From contig CAKZPV010000049.1 of NCBI GenBank assembly GCA_937139405.1, positions 124,001 to 188,000 of the forward strand: a DNA stretch of 64,000 nucleotides. The letters run 5' to 3'. Each line of letters starts with the position of its first letter. Position 1 is the stretch's first letter. This stretch comes from an uncultured Nitrospirota bacterium (GTDB taxonomy: Bacteria > Nitrospirota > Nitrospiria > Nitrospirales > UBA8639). Below the pieces are notes generated by a model that was given only the letters and a program-made list of their open reading frames with translations, was not told where the DNA came from and made no database searches. This document shows positions 18,182-26,872 of the stretch, one piece after another. The translations under genes and the position numbers were made by a program.

Positions 18182-19924
18182 CTATTTCTTGGCTATCATA
18201 GAAGAATCGACTGGAATGAAGGCTTGGCTGCGAAGTTTGCGATGATAGGTAATGGCGAAACGGTGGGCTTCGTCACGTATCGTTTGGACAAGGCGGCTGG
18301 CAGGGGATTTCAAGGGCAAGACAATGGGAGACTTGTGAGCGGGGAGATAAATTCTTTCCTCCTTTTCACCTTTCGCTTTGGCTAATCCACACACATCTAC
18401 TGCCGTCAATCCGAGGCTTGCTAGCGCCTCCATTGCCGCACCCAATTGACCAATCCCGCCATCAATAACAATTAAATCCGGTTCAGGCAAAACCTTTCCT
18501 GTTTGATTCGCCAGACTTCCTCCATAGCGACGTTTCACGACTTCGTGCATGCTGGCAAAATCATTAGCCCCTTCCACAGTCTTGATTCGAAACCGACGGT
18601 AATCAGATTTTTTCATGCGTCCATTTTCCCACACAACCATCGACGCCACTGATTGTGCTCCCATAGTATTAGAAATATCAAAGCATTCAATGCGATGTGG
18701 CTGGCCGGATAAACCCAACAACTGTTGCAACTCTTCAATGGCATCGCGTGATTCAGCTTGCACACGAAGATGCTCATTCAAGGCAGCAATGGCATTTTCT
18801 TGAGCCAGTTGTTGCAATTGATGCTTCGCCCCACGTTCAGGCACCAACAAACGCACGGCTTCGCCTTTTTTCTCAGACAACCATTGTTGCATCAACTTAG
18901 TATTATCAATTTTGACAGGAAGCAACAACTCTTTTGGTGGCTGAATCGCTTTATGATAAAACTGCTCGAGCGTCGTCCGAACCAGCTCTTCATCCGATAC
19001 GCCACCAGCATCTACCAAAAAAAAGTCTCGGCGGCCAATCAACAACCCCCCACGCACAAATAACAATTGCACATCCGCGGCGACCCCTGCCCTGGCGAGA
19101 CCCAACACGTCCTGATCAACAGGGCCAATTTGAGCCACCCGTTGTTTTTCCAATGTCCGTTCAATTTTCGCAAGACGATCACGCAAGCGAGCGGCATCTT
19201 CAAAGGCTTCTAGCTCAGCTAACGTATGCATATCATCTCGAAGTGACGCCAATAATTCTTGATCACGCCCTTCTAAAAACCATCGAACCTGGCGGACAAT
19301 CCGATGATAATCTTCTTTAGTTTGGTTGCCCGTACAGGGTGCCAAGCAACGCTTAATCTCAAACTCAAGACAAGCGCGATCAGCCGTACCGTTAATTTCA
19401 ATTTTACAAGTAGCCAAAGGAAAGACCTTGCGAATGACTTTTAACGTTTCCCGCATGGCCCCGGTCGGTACATACGGGCCAAAATATAAAGCTTTATCAT
19501 TTTTGACGCGCCGCACAATAGAAAGCCGAGGGAAGTCGTCTTGAATCGGAAGACGAAGATAGGGGTATTGCTTGTCGTCGCGAAGTACTACGTTGAAACG
19601 AGGACGGTGTCGTTTAATAAGATTGCTTTCAAGAATTAAGGCTTCAAGTTCGGATTTGGCGATAATGATTTCCAGGTCAACGGCATGTCGCACAAGAGCT
19701 CGAATCTTCGGGCTCAGATCGGCACCCTTTTGAAAATAGGATCGAACACGGTCGGCCAACACTGCCGCCTTACCAATATAGATAATCTCATCAGAGCGAT
19801 CTTTAAACAGATAGACACCTGGTTGCTTCGGCAAATGACTCAACTTGCCCTCCAGGTGCTTCATCAACGGTTCTTGAGATGGCATCTGTCGTTTGTTGGG
19901 GGATAGAGTGGGTGAATGGCTCAT
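18182..19924 (-). CDS. uvrC: Excinuclease ABC subunit C, lacking the C-terminal HhH region
   Basis: Makes the dual incisions of nucleotide excision repair with UvrA/UvrB. Domains in order: GIY-YIG nuclease (GVYLFKDRSDEIIYIGKA, about 36-53); UvrB-binding UVR helix (DMHTLAELEAFEDAARLRDRL); and the RNase H-like nuclease with IECFDISNTMGAQSVASMVV, VEGANDFASMHEV, LIVIDGGIGQL and DEAHRFAITYHRK. The protein stops about 18 residues after that last motif, where E. coli UvrC continues with a tandem helix-hairpin-helix. In-frame ATGs 40-60 bases downstream of 19924 are alternative starts. A VOC gene lies 20 bp upstream. Confidence 0.93.
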   Translation of the reverse strand: MSHSPTLSPNKRQMPSQEPLMKHLEGKLSHLPKQPGVYLFKDRSDEIIYIGKAAVLADRVRSYFQKGADLSPKIRALVRHAVDLEIIIAKSELEALILESNLIKRHRPRFNVVLRDDKQYPYLRLPIQDDFPRLSIVRRVKNDKALYFGPYVPTGAMRETLKVIRKVFPLATCKIEINGTADRACLEFEIKRCLAPCTGNQTKEDYHRIVRQVRWFLEGRDQELLASLRDDMHTLAELEAFEDAARLRDRLAKIERTLEKQRVAQIGPVDQDVLGLARAGVAADVQLLFVRGGLLIGRRDFFLVDAGGVSDEELVRTTLEQFYHKAIQPPKELLLPVKIDNTKLMQQWLSEKKGEAVRLLVPERGAKHQLQQLAQENAIAALNEHLRVQAESRDAIEELQQLLGLSGQPHRIECFDISNTMGAQSVASMVVWENGRMKKSDYRRFRIKTVEGANDFASMHEVVKRRYGGSLANQTGKVLPEPDLIVIDGGIGQLGAAMEALASLGLTAVDVCGLAKAKGEKEERIYLPAHKSPIVLPLKSPASRLVQTIRDEAHRFAITYHRKLRSQAFIPVDSSMIAKK

Positions 19925-19944
19925 GGAGAAGACCTGCTAGAGAA

Positions 19945-20343
19945 TCAGACGATGACCACACCTGGAGCCCGTTGAATCAGCTCAATTTCATATCCATCAG
20001 GCGCATCAATAAAAATAAATCGGCTACCTGAAGAGGATTGTGTGGGACCATCCGTGATCGGAATGTCTTTGGCTTGTAACTCCTGAATCGTCTCCTCTAA
20101 ATTTTCCACTTCGAATGCCAAATGGACAAGATCTTCTTGGACGGTCACGGGACCACTTGTCGGAAAGCTACAGAGTTCAATCAGCTCTTCACTATTGGGC
20201 ACGGCTAAGAATGCCAAATGAGATCCTCTGGGAGAGACTTTTTGGTCCACCACTTCTAAGCCTAACACGTCGCAATAAAATTGGAGTGTCGACTCCATAT
20301 CACTCACACGCATTCGAGTATGCAAGAGTTTTTTCACCTTCAC
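19945..20343 (-). CDS. VOC (glyoxalase/bleomycin resistance) family protein
   Basis: A 132-residue protein with two beta-alpha-beta-beta-beta modules. It opens with LLHTRMRVSDMESTLQFYCDVLGLE, the standard start of lactoylglutathione lyase (GloA) proteins, and has metal-ligand candidates His (LLHTRM), Glu (EELIELCSF), His (LVHLAFEV) and Glu (YEIELIQ). Glyoxalase I activity, which detoxifies methylglyoxal, is a reasonable guess, but the VOC fold also covers dioxygenases and epimerases. It lies 20 bp upstream of uvrC on the same strand. Confidence 0.85.
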   Translation of the reverse strand: MKVKKLLHTRMRVSDMESTLQFYCDVLGLEVVDQKVSPRGSHLAFLAVPNSEELIELCSFPTSGPVTVQEDLVHLAFEVENLEETIQELQAKDIPITDGPTQSSSGSRFIFIDAPDGYEIELIQRAPGVVIV

Positions 20344-20517
20344 GAGTTTGTCTCCATTATTTCTTTTTTGATTTTTTAAAAGGAACGCTTGCTAGACCAT
20401 CACCAGGATACTCTTTTACATCGCCCACAGTATTTTCCTGTGTTGGGTTTTGTCGTGGAACATTGCTATATTACCCGACATTTCGTACACTTCGCCCGTT
20501 TTTTACACTTTTCAACC

Positions 20518-21915
20518 ATGCCCCCATCTCATGGAGGAGATGTGACGAGACACATTACGCGTCTGTTTCTGCTACCCACATGGTTTTTGTTAGCTGTCTC
20601 CATTCTTTTCCCTTCCGCAGTATTTGCCGAAGGCTTTCGGGTCCTTGATCACGGAGCGGCCGCTACTGGACAGGGAGCGGCCTTTTCGGCACAAGCGGAT
20701 AATGCATCCGCTGTCCATTATAACCCAGCTGGGATGACGCAATTAAAAGGGATCCATTTTTCTACCGGAACCTTACTCATAGCAGGATCCCTCCGATTTA
20801 AAAGTGATGTCGGGCCCAAAGTAAAAGGCGATCTTGGCAGTACCATTGCTAATCCCCCTCCCAGCACATTTTTCCTCACAGCACATCTGCCTGCACTCGG
20901 TCTGACGAACTTACCCAATTGGACGATTGGCTTCGGCTTGACATCTCCTTTTGCGCTGTCCGTTGATTATCCGGATAATAGTCTCATCGCTCCAGTGACC
21001 ACGATGGCGGCACTTCCCCTGATTGATCTTAAGCCAACTCTGGCATACAAACTCAACGACTATATCGCTATAGGAGCAGGGCTAGATTTCTATACCTTTG
21101 CTGATTTTAACGGTGAAGGGCATGCTGAAGTCCAACAAAACGCCGCGCCGGGAAACCCATTTGGCATTCCTGCGGGGACGAACCTTGAGGGGAATGGCAG
21201 TGACACGGCCATGGGCTTTAACGCGAGTCTCTTGTGGACTCCCTGGCGAAATGCGCAAGACCAACCCCGACTGAATTTAGGATTTGTGTTTCGCCACGGA
21301 CCTGACTTGGATCTTAAAGGCGATTTTCTAGCTGGTGGGACCCGCTTGGCTGGAGCCCAAACCACGATTGAATTGCCTGATACCTATACGTGGGCGATTG
21401 CTGGATGGCCGATACGAAATGCGCAGCGAGCATGGAAAGTGGAAATTGATGTGGACTACGCCGATTGGAGCGACTTCGAGGACCTCAATTTTAATTTATC
21501 CAATGGGGCAACGATTCCTAATCGCAGAAATTACGGGGATGCCTGGATAGTCATGGTCGGGACGGAATATTCTCTCTTCTCACCCAATCTTTTGCCACAA
21601 TGGGATGTATCTATGAGAGGAGGGTATGTTCGATCTGGAACACCGGTTCGCAGTCAAACCCTTGACCCTGCTAATCCCGACTCAGAATACCATGCTCTCT
21701 CGGCGGGCCTCGGTTTCCAATGTAACGCCGGAGGAAAATTTCTGGGGGTACTTCTCTGTGACGACTTCGGGTGGAAAGCCATAGCCCTTGATTTCGCTTA
21801 CCAAGTCCTACTCTACGACGCACGGGATGTAAATAACAACCAACAACCGCTCTTAAATGGCACGTGGGATACCACCATCCACGTAGGAGCCATATCGTTG
21901 CGTATGCAGTTCTAA
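20518..21915 (+). CDS. FadL/OmpP1/TodX-type outer-membrane channel
   Basis: A beta-barrel transporter for hydrophobic compounds. After a signal peptide (LFLLPTWFLLAVSILFPSAVFA), the mature protein begins EGFRVLDHGAAATGQGAAFSAQADNASAVHYNPAGMTQLKG; its key parts ATGQGAAFSAQADN and VHYNPAGM are FadL hallmarks. It ends in ISLRMQF, with the terminal Phe that outer-membrane assembly recognises. The frame is open further upstream, but ATG 20518, or GTG 20542 directly after GGAGGA, gives a proper signal peptide. The real substrate (fatty acid, alkane or aromatic) is unknown. It is followed by a histidine kinase. Confidence 0.9.
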   Translation: MPPSHGGDVTRHITRLFLLPTWFLLAVSILFPSAVFAEGFRVLDHGAAATGQGAAFSAQADNASAVHYNPAGMTQLKGIHFSTGTLLIAGSLRFKSDVGPKVKGDLGSTIANPPPSTFFLTAHLPALGLTNLPNWTIGFGLTSPFALSVDYPDNSLIAPVTTMAALPLIDLKPTLAYKLNDYIAIGAGLDFYTFADFNGEGHAEVQQNAAPGNPFGIPAGTNLEGNGSDTAMGFNASLLWTPWRNAQDQPRLNLGFVFRHGPDLDLKGDFLAGGTRLAGAQTTIELPDTYTWAIAGWPIRNAQRAWKVEIDVDYADWSDFEDLNFNLSNGATIPNRRNYGDAWIVMVGTEYSLFSPNLLPQWDVSMRGGYVRSGTPVRSQTLDPANPDSEYHALSAGLGFQCNAGGKFLGVLLCDDFGWKAIALDFAYQVLLYDARDVNNNQQPLLNGTWDTTIHVGAISLRMQF

Positions 21916-22010
21916 CATTTCCTCCTAAATTTTTTGGCCTATACCCTCTTCACCCTTTTCCTCATTTCCTTTACAGTCTCTCCACGCACCCATCTCTGAC
22001 GAGGCCATTC

Positions 22011-24347
22011 ATGGCATTGCTGCCTAAAGCGCATCGTATTCTAGAACGACCCCTTATGGAATTCCGCCCTTTCGGGCGGGACCATCAAGGCACAACCATT
22101 CAAGATGTAAGCGGGATTACCGTGAGAGCGAATCTGGAATATCTTGAAAGTCTCTTTACCCCTCAATACGGAGCCGAGGCCGCTCAAGCAACGTTGGAGA
22201 AGCTGGTGTTGCTTTTAAACGAACGTATCTCAGACCGCACGTATCATGTGACAGTCGATTTCTTAAAAAATCCCTGGAACAGTTATTCATATGAATTTGT
22301 GATGTTTTTGACCGAATTTTCAATAAAACTGTCTGAACAGCCTGATTACCATTTCAATCTTGGACGGGAGAAACTTCTATCGCCCCTGGTCCAGATTCTT
22401 GGGCGACCCTTTTCGATCGTTCAAATTTATCGGCTCTTTCCCTACTTCGCAGAAAAGTTTGCCAAGGGATCACTCAGACCGGAAGTCATCTCCGTAACGA
22501 ACGGTCATGCGGTCATCCGACTGAACTTTTCCGAATCGGTTCTCAACCAATTTGGTCCCTATCTCCGTGGATGTGCGGAGCGAATCTGCCATACTTCTAA
22601 GGCTACACTTGCACAGATCCCCGCCAGCATGTTTGGTCAACAGCCAGCCACTATCCAAGATACCTGTTGCATCGCTCAGGGAGATTCCTATTGCGAATGG
22701 ATCTTTCGATGGAGCCCCCAAACTTCGCCCCTCTGGATCTGGATGTTTGCGGGAGCCGCCCTCAGCCTTATGATGCTCGGCCTGACGATGACACTTTTCC
22801 CTCACTATCCCTGGTGGGGTCATGCAGGGCTGTCGCTTCTCCCTTTAATCATCGCACAAATAACTGGACGGATTGTAAGCGACCGAAAAGAGCTCCAAGA
22901 ACGAGGCACGATCATTCAGGAACAACTAGCTTCAGCAGAACACCAGCATGAAGAATTGCGAAACGCCTATCTTCAGCAAGAACATAGCTTGATCGAAGTG
23001 CGGCGACATGTTGACGAATTAACGATGCTCTATGAATTCACTCTCCAAATCGGCTCGACTCTCGACCAGAGACACATTATCCAAGCTGGGCTACAAGCCA
23101 TCCTGCATTCACTTCACTATGACCATGCGTGGATTGCTCTCTGGAATGAAGAGCACCAATGCTTTAACAAGATTCACACCCACGGTGAGTCCTATACGTG
23201 GACCTCAGATCTTCAGAATATAGCCATGCCAGCAACACCCGATGATCTTCTTTACACAGCCCTTCACAGCTCAGACCCGATTATTTTTGAACAGGTCGAA
23301 CAGATTCTAGATCACGCTCACCCTCTAACCCGCCGTATCTTGACCGAAGGCAAACTACACAATGGGATCGCTCTAGCCTTAGTGAGTCAAAATCAGCCGT
23401 TGGGTGTATTAGTCGCTGGGAACCAACAAGCAACGCCACGATCAGTTTCAGAGCAGAATTTGCTATCCACCGTCGTACACCAATTAGCCATTGCCCTAGA
23501 TACCGCCCTGGCCTACGATGAAATTGAAGCCTTGAATATCGGACTAGAAACGAAAGTCCTGGAACGTACAACTGAACTCCAACGAGCGAATCAGGATCTT
23601 GAAACGGCCAATACCCGACTCAAAGAACTCGACCGGCTCAAATCACAATTTCTCTCCCATTGCTCTCATGAATTACGTACGCCTCTCACGTCAATAAAGG
23701 GCTTCACAGAAAATATGCTGCACGGCATGGTCGGCCCCATAGAGGAGCGCCAACACATGTACCTCACCCGAATCAGCGCCAATACCAATCGATTAACGCG
23801 AATGATTGGCGACCTCTTAGATCTTTCCCGTATTGAGGCCGGGACCGTTCGACTCGCTCATCAAAACGTATCCCTACCAACCCTCTTAGAAGAAGTCACG
23901 CAAGAATTCTTGCCCTTGATCCAAGCGAAAAATCAAGAGTTGACGACGGAAACGACAGGCAAGGAGTTAACGATCTGGGGAGATCCTGATCGCCTTCATC
24001 AAATTGTCACCAATCTCATTCATAATGCTCATAAATTTACACCTGAAGAGGGACGCATTACGGTGACAGCCTGCCAAGCCCCCCCTCATCATATTCTCTT
24101 GTCCATTTCGGATAGCGGCCCTGGCATCACCCAAGAGGCTCAGGCTCACCTTTTCCAGGCTTTTTATCAGGCACACCGAAGACCTGAAATCGGCACCGAA
24201 GGTTTGGGGTTAGGACTTTCGATCGTGAAGCAATTAGTGGAACTTCATGCGGGCACGATCACCGTCGACAGCACAGTTTGCGCAGGGACGACCTTCCATA
24301 TTCGATTGCCTACAACAGCATCGCCACCGGGTTCTCCAACGAACTAA
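22011..24347 (+). CDS. Membrane sensor histidine kinase with V4R-like and GAF domains
   Basis: ATG 22011 with an upstream GAGG gives 778 residues. An N-terminal domain of about 230 residues ends with CCIAQGDSYCEWIFRW, a pattern like the GA-x-x-C-x-Y tail of V4R/heme-NO-binding-like sensor modules. Two membrane helices follow (WIWMFAGAALSLMMLGLTM and HAGLSLLPLIIAQITGRIV), then a coiled coil, a GAF domain (LDQRHIIQAGLQAIL), HisKA with SHELRTPLTSIKGF, and HATPase_c with NLIHNAHKF, SDSGPGI and GLGLGLSIVKQL. It autophosphorylates on the HisKA histidine; the signal and partner regulator are unknown and no regulator lies beside it. Confidence 0.92.
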   Translation: MALLPKAHRILERPLMEFRPFGRDHQGTTIQDVSGITVRANLEYLESLFTPQYGAEAAQATLEKLVLLLNERISDRTYHVTVDFLKNPWNSYSYEFVMFLTEFSIKLSEQPDYHFNLGREKLLSPLVQILGRPFSIVQIYRLFPYFAEKFAKGSLRPEVISVTNGHAVIRLNFSESVLNQFGPYLRGCAERICHTSKATLAQIPASMFGQQPATIQDTCCIAQGDSYCEWIFRWSPQTSPLWIWMFAGAALSLMMLGLTMTLFPHYPWWGHAGLSLLPLIIAQITGRIVSDRKELQERGTIIQEQLASAEHQHEELRNAYLQQEHSLIEVRRHVDELTMLYEFTLQIGSTLDQRHIIQAGLQAILHSLHYDHAWIALWNEEHQCFNKIHTHGESYTWTSDLQNIAMPATPDDLLYTALHSSDPIIFEQVEQILDHAHPLTRRILTEGKLHNGIALALVSQNQPLGVLVAGNQQATPRSVSEQNLLSTVVHQLAIALDTALAYDEIEALNIGLETKVLERTTELQRANQDLETANTRLKELDRLKSQFLSHCSHELRTPLTSIKGFTENMLHGMVGPIEERQHMYLTRISANTNRLTRMIGDLLDLSRIEAGTVRLAHQNVSLPTLLEEVTQEFLPLIQAKNQELTTETTGKELTIWGDPDRLHQIVTNLIHNAHKFTPEEGRITVTACQAPPHHILLSISDSGPGITQEAQAHLFQAFYQAHRRPEIGTEGLGLGLSIVKQLVELHAGTITVDSTVCAGTTFHIRLPTTASPPGSPTN

Positions 24348-24527
24348 ACCAAGTCATCTCATTCTCCATTCAACATCAGTGCTCTTTACAAGAGCCCGGA
24401 AAACTTTGCCGAACTCGGACATCATAGCCCAGCCATCGTGGCCGACTCGGCAAAAAACTCCATAAAACTCTCATGATTTTTAGATGCCTGCCGATATACG
24501 TGGATAGAATTGCTTACACATTTTTTT

Positions 24528-24540
24528 AAAGGAGGTGATC
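24528..24540 (+). promoter_or_regulatory. Unusually perfect ribosome-binding site
   Basis: AAAGGAGGTGATC is complementary over all 13 bases to the conserved 3' end of bacterial 16S rRNA (GATCACCTCCTTT). GGAGG sits 7 bases before the ATG at 24543. Most genes in this window have only 4-6 bases of such pairing, so this site marks a message meant for strong translation. Confidence 0.85.
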
Positions 24541-24542
24541 TC

Positions 24543-24629
24543 ATGGCTAAAGCTGCCAAAAAGAAACCAGCAAAAAAAGCAGCCGTTCGTATGAAGAAAG
24601 CTGCACCGAAGAAAAAATCGTCACGATAG
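24543..24629 (+). CDS. 28-residue lysine/alanine-rich basic peptide
   Basis: Open frame from ATG 24543 to TAG 24629, with near half of the residues Lys or Arg in an AKKKPAKKAAVRMKKA pattern resembling the tail of histone H1-like or HU-type basic proteins. Such peptides bind DNA or RNA through charge; that role is inference. Support for a real gene is the 13-base Shine-Dalgarno match and a hairpin 28 bases after the stop. A 98-codon minus-strand frame across the same place is a shadow. It stands alone between the histidine kinase and aroE. Confidence 0.75.
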   Translation: MAKAAKKKPAKKAAVRMKKAAPKKKSSR

Positions 24630-24656
24630 CTTCTCCGGACGTCACATTGTGTAGAT

Positions 24657-24682
24657 CCGGGGAGTAGATCCCTACTCTCCGG
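24657..24682 (+). terminator. Hairpin after the basic peptide gene
   Basis: Arms 24657-24667 (CCGGGGAGTAG) and 24672-24682 (CTACTCTCCGG) pair over 11 bases with one G-T pair and a 4-base loop. There is no long T-run after it, so intrinsic termination is likely but not certain. Confidence 0.5.
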
Positions 24683-24788
24683 AATACACCTTCCCTTCTG
24701 AATGACCTCCACCGACACTTTTGCTCATACCCATCAACAAACCTAAGGCGTTAATCACTTCAGATAGTTTCCTCGTATTTCTCGTTTT

Positions 24789-24828
24789 CTTCACGCTTTA
24801 CGCGCTTTACGCCTCACACTTCACGTCT
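24789..24828. repeat. TTTACGCC/TCACG intergenic repeat, copy 1
   Basis: A low-complexity block built from CACGCTTTACG, CGCTTTACGCCTCAC and TTCACGTCT units, lying 50-90 bases before aroE. Similar blocks occur at five other gene gaps of this window (near 41932, 42692-42759, 48881, 54993-55048 and 62311-62378). Confidence 0.6.
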
Positions 24829-24877
24829 ATATGATAACGTTTTCTGATTTGACGTTTTGAGTAACGTAAGGAACAGC

Positions 24878-25738
24878 ATGCCCATCACCGCGCAAACCCA
24901 GCTGTGTGGCCTTCTGGGAAATCCCGTTGATCACTCACTCTCCCCAGCCATTCATAATGCGGCCTTTCAAGAGTTGGGGTTGAATTTCGCCTATCTTGCA
25001 TTTCCCGTTGAAGATAACAATCTCGAAAGCGCCATACGCGGTATCCGCGCACTGGGGCACATTCGTGGGTTCAGCGTCACCATTCCCCATAAAGTCTCCA
25101 TATTGCCTCTATTGGATTCAGTGGAGACGACCGCAAAGCACATTGGATCGGTCAATACCATCATCAAAGACCGTGGGATATTAGTCGGTTCAAATACTGA
25201 CGCATCGGGCGCACTTCAAGCGTTACGGCAAGGTGGAGTTGACCTCAACGGCCAACGAGTCGTCTTATTGGGATCGGGAGGAGCCGCTCGGGCTATTGCG
25301 TTTGGATTATGTATAGAAGGAAATATTGGACAGCTGACACTCATGGGAATCGATGATCAGGAACGAATAGCCTTAGCCTCGGATCTCAGAACAAAAACTG
25401 ACACGACAATTACCGATCATCAGTTGAACAACTCGACACTCGGCACAGCATTAGCCGACGCTCATCTGGTCATCCACTGTACACCTATTGGCATGCATCC
25501 CAAAATTCAGCAAAGTTGCATCCCAAAAGAATTACTCCATTCAGAATTAACCGTCATGGATATTGTCTATAATCCACTTAATACTCAACTACTTCAAGAG
25601 GCGCAAGCAGCTGGCTGCCGCACCATCCAAGGGATTGAAATGTTTCTACATCAAGCTGTCGGACAATTCGAACTTTGGACTGGTCAACCTGCACCAGTCG
25701 ATACCATGCGAAATATCCTCACCTCTCACTTCTCATGA
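24878..25738 (+). CDS. aroE: Shikimate dehydrogenase AroE
   Basis: NADPH-dependent reduction of 3-dehydroshikimate to shikimate, the fourth step of aromatic amino acid synthesis. The N-terminal substrate domain has LLGNPVDHSLSPAIHNAAF (Ser ligands for shikimate) and GFSVTIPHK with the catalytic Lys. NTDASGALQAL and the Rossmann segment VVLLGSGGAARAIAFGL follow. The C-terminus carries QGIEMFLHQAVGQFELWTG. ATG 24878 is taken, not the TTG at 24857, because AAGGA lies at good distance and the family starts there; this gives 286 residues. It overlaps aroK by ATGA. Confidence 0.97.
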   Translation: MPITAQTQLCGLLGNPVDHSLSPAIHNAAFQELGLNFAYLAFPVEDNNLESAIRGIRALGHIRGFSVTIPHKVSILPLLDSVETTAKHIGSVNTIIKDRGILVGSNTDASGALQALRQGGVDLNGQRVVLLGSGGAARAIAFGLCIEGNIGQLTLMGIDDQERIALASDLRTKTDTTITDHQLNNSTLGTALADAHLVIHCTPIGMHPKIQQSCIPKELLHSELTVMDIVYNPLNTQLLQEAQAAGCRTIQGIEMFLHQAVGQFELWTGQPAPVDTMRNILTSHFS

Positions 25739-26241
25739 ACATCATTCTCATCGGTTATAGAGGGACGGGAAAAAGTACCGTGGCAAAGATTTTGGGCCAA
25801 AAATTAGACCGCCGGGTCATATCGACGGATACAGAAATCGTGAAAGAAGCCGGACAATCCATTCCCCAAATTGTTGAACAATTCGGGTGGGATCACTTTC
25901 GGCAATTGGAAACTCAGATGTGTCGAAAACTTCAGGACCAAACCAACCTGGTGATCGACACTGGCGGCGGGCTCATTTTGAAGGAAGAAAACGTCAAAAT
26001 TTTAAAAGCCAATGGTACATTCTTTTGGCTAACGGCAGAGGTTCCTACTATCGTGAAACGTATTTCGGGCGATACCCAACGTCCCTCCCTCTCAGGCACG
26101 AAAACCTTTGTGGAAGAAATCGAGGACATTCTCAAGGAACGCACCCCCAAATACCAAGCTGCGGCTGATCATATCATTCCGACCGATCAAACGACTCCAC
26201 ACCAAATTGCAGAATCCATTCTCTCTCTCATAGGACCATAG
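25735..26241 (+). CDS. aroK: Shikimate kinase AroK
   Basis: Phosphorylates shikimate with ATP, the next pathway step after AroE. The 168 residues from ATG 25735 start directly with NIILIGYRGTGKSTVAKILG, containing the P-loop GYRGTGKS. Further motifs are the shikimate-binding Asp in STDTEI, FGWDHFRQLE, DTGGGLIL (Gly-rich Walker B region) and the lid Arg in TQRPSLSG. The ATG overlaps the aroE stop (ATGA), a sign of translational coupling between two consecutive enzymes. Confidence 0.97.
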   Translation: MNIILIGYRGTGKSTVAKILGQKLDRRVISTDTEIVKEAGQSIPQIVEQFGWDHFRQLETQMCRKLQDQTNLVIDTGGGLILKEENVKILKANGTFFWLTAEVPTIVKRISGDTQRPSLSGTKTFVEEIEDILKERTPKYQAAADHIIPTDQTTPHQIAESILSLIGP

Positions 26242-26267
26242 CCTTTCTCTCAAACTAACTCTCATAC

Positions 26268-26732
26268 ATGAACAAAATCTGGGAAAGACCCTGGGTTATT
26301 GAATGGACCCAATATGTGTTGGATAGTTATGCCCATTTAGTCAAAGAGGAACTCATCAGTAGAGAGAGGACATTACAAGAACAGACGGAAGGTCTTTTTA
26401 CAAGTCCGCTTGTTGTTGCTTCACATGGGCTACAAGATGACCCCATATTGAATTACGGCAATCAGACGGCTTTAGATTTATGGGAAATGGATTGGGAGCA
26501 ATTCACGCAAACCCCGTCACGCTTGACCGCCGAACCAGTCAACCGCGAAGAACGTGCGCGCATGCTGGAGCAAGCTAAAACACACGGTTTCATCAGCGAC
26601 TACCGAGGGATCAGAATTTCACGTAGCGGCAAACGATTTTTAGTAGAACGAGCAACCGTCTGGAATGTCCACAAACCTAATGGGACGCCACTTGGGCAGG
26701 CTGCGACATTCTCTCATTGGACTTTTTTATAG
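26268..26732 (+). CDS. MEKHLA-domain (PAS-like) protein
   Basis: A 154-residue protein in which the phrase VVASHGLQDDPILNYGNQTALDLWEMDWEQF, read in parts (DDPILNYGNQTALDLWEMDW), and the later DYRGIRISRSGKRF identify the MEKHLA domain, a PAS-related fold found in plants and bacteria. The bacterial forms are stand-alone and have no proven role; redox or small-ligand sensing is a guess. It lies 26 bp after aroK on the same strand and may be cotranscribed. Confidence 0.8.
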   Translation: MNKIWERPWVIEWTQYVLDSYAHLVKEELISRERTLQEQTEGLFTSPLVVASHGLQDDPILNYGNQTALDLWEMDWEQFTQTPSRLTAEPVNREERARMLEQAKTHGFISDYRGIRISRSGKRFLVERATVWNVHKPNGTPLGQAATFSHWTFL

Positions 26733-26872
26733 CCTGGACTTTTGGAACTTTTGGTTCATCACAACAACGGTAGAAAAATGCCACCAGGAGTGTTCTCCAA
26801 GTAACAGAATGGGGTATTTGACGGCTACATTTTGGGTTGGGCTTGCGCTGGGTGGAAAACTCGCAATAACGA

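Noticed and set aside
24422-24718. 98-codon minus-strand frame
   Set aside because: It is the complement of the basic-peptide gene and its signals, so hydrophobic stretches are a by-product of the lysine codons.
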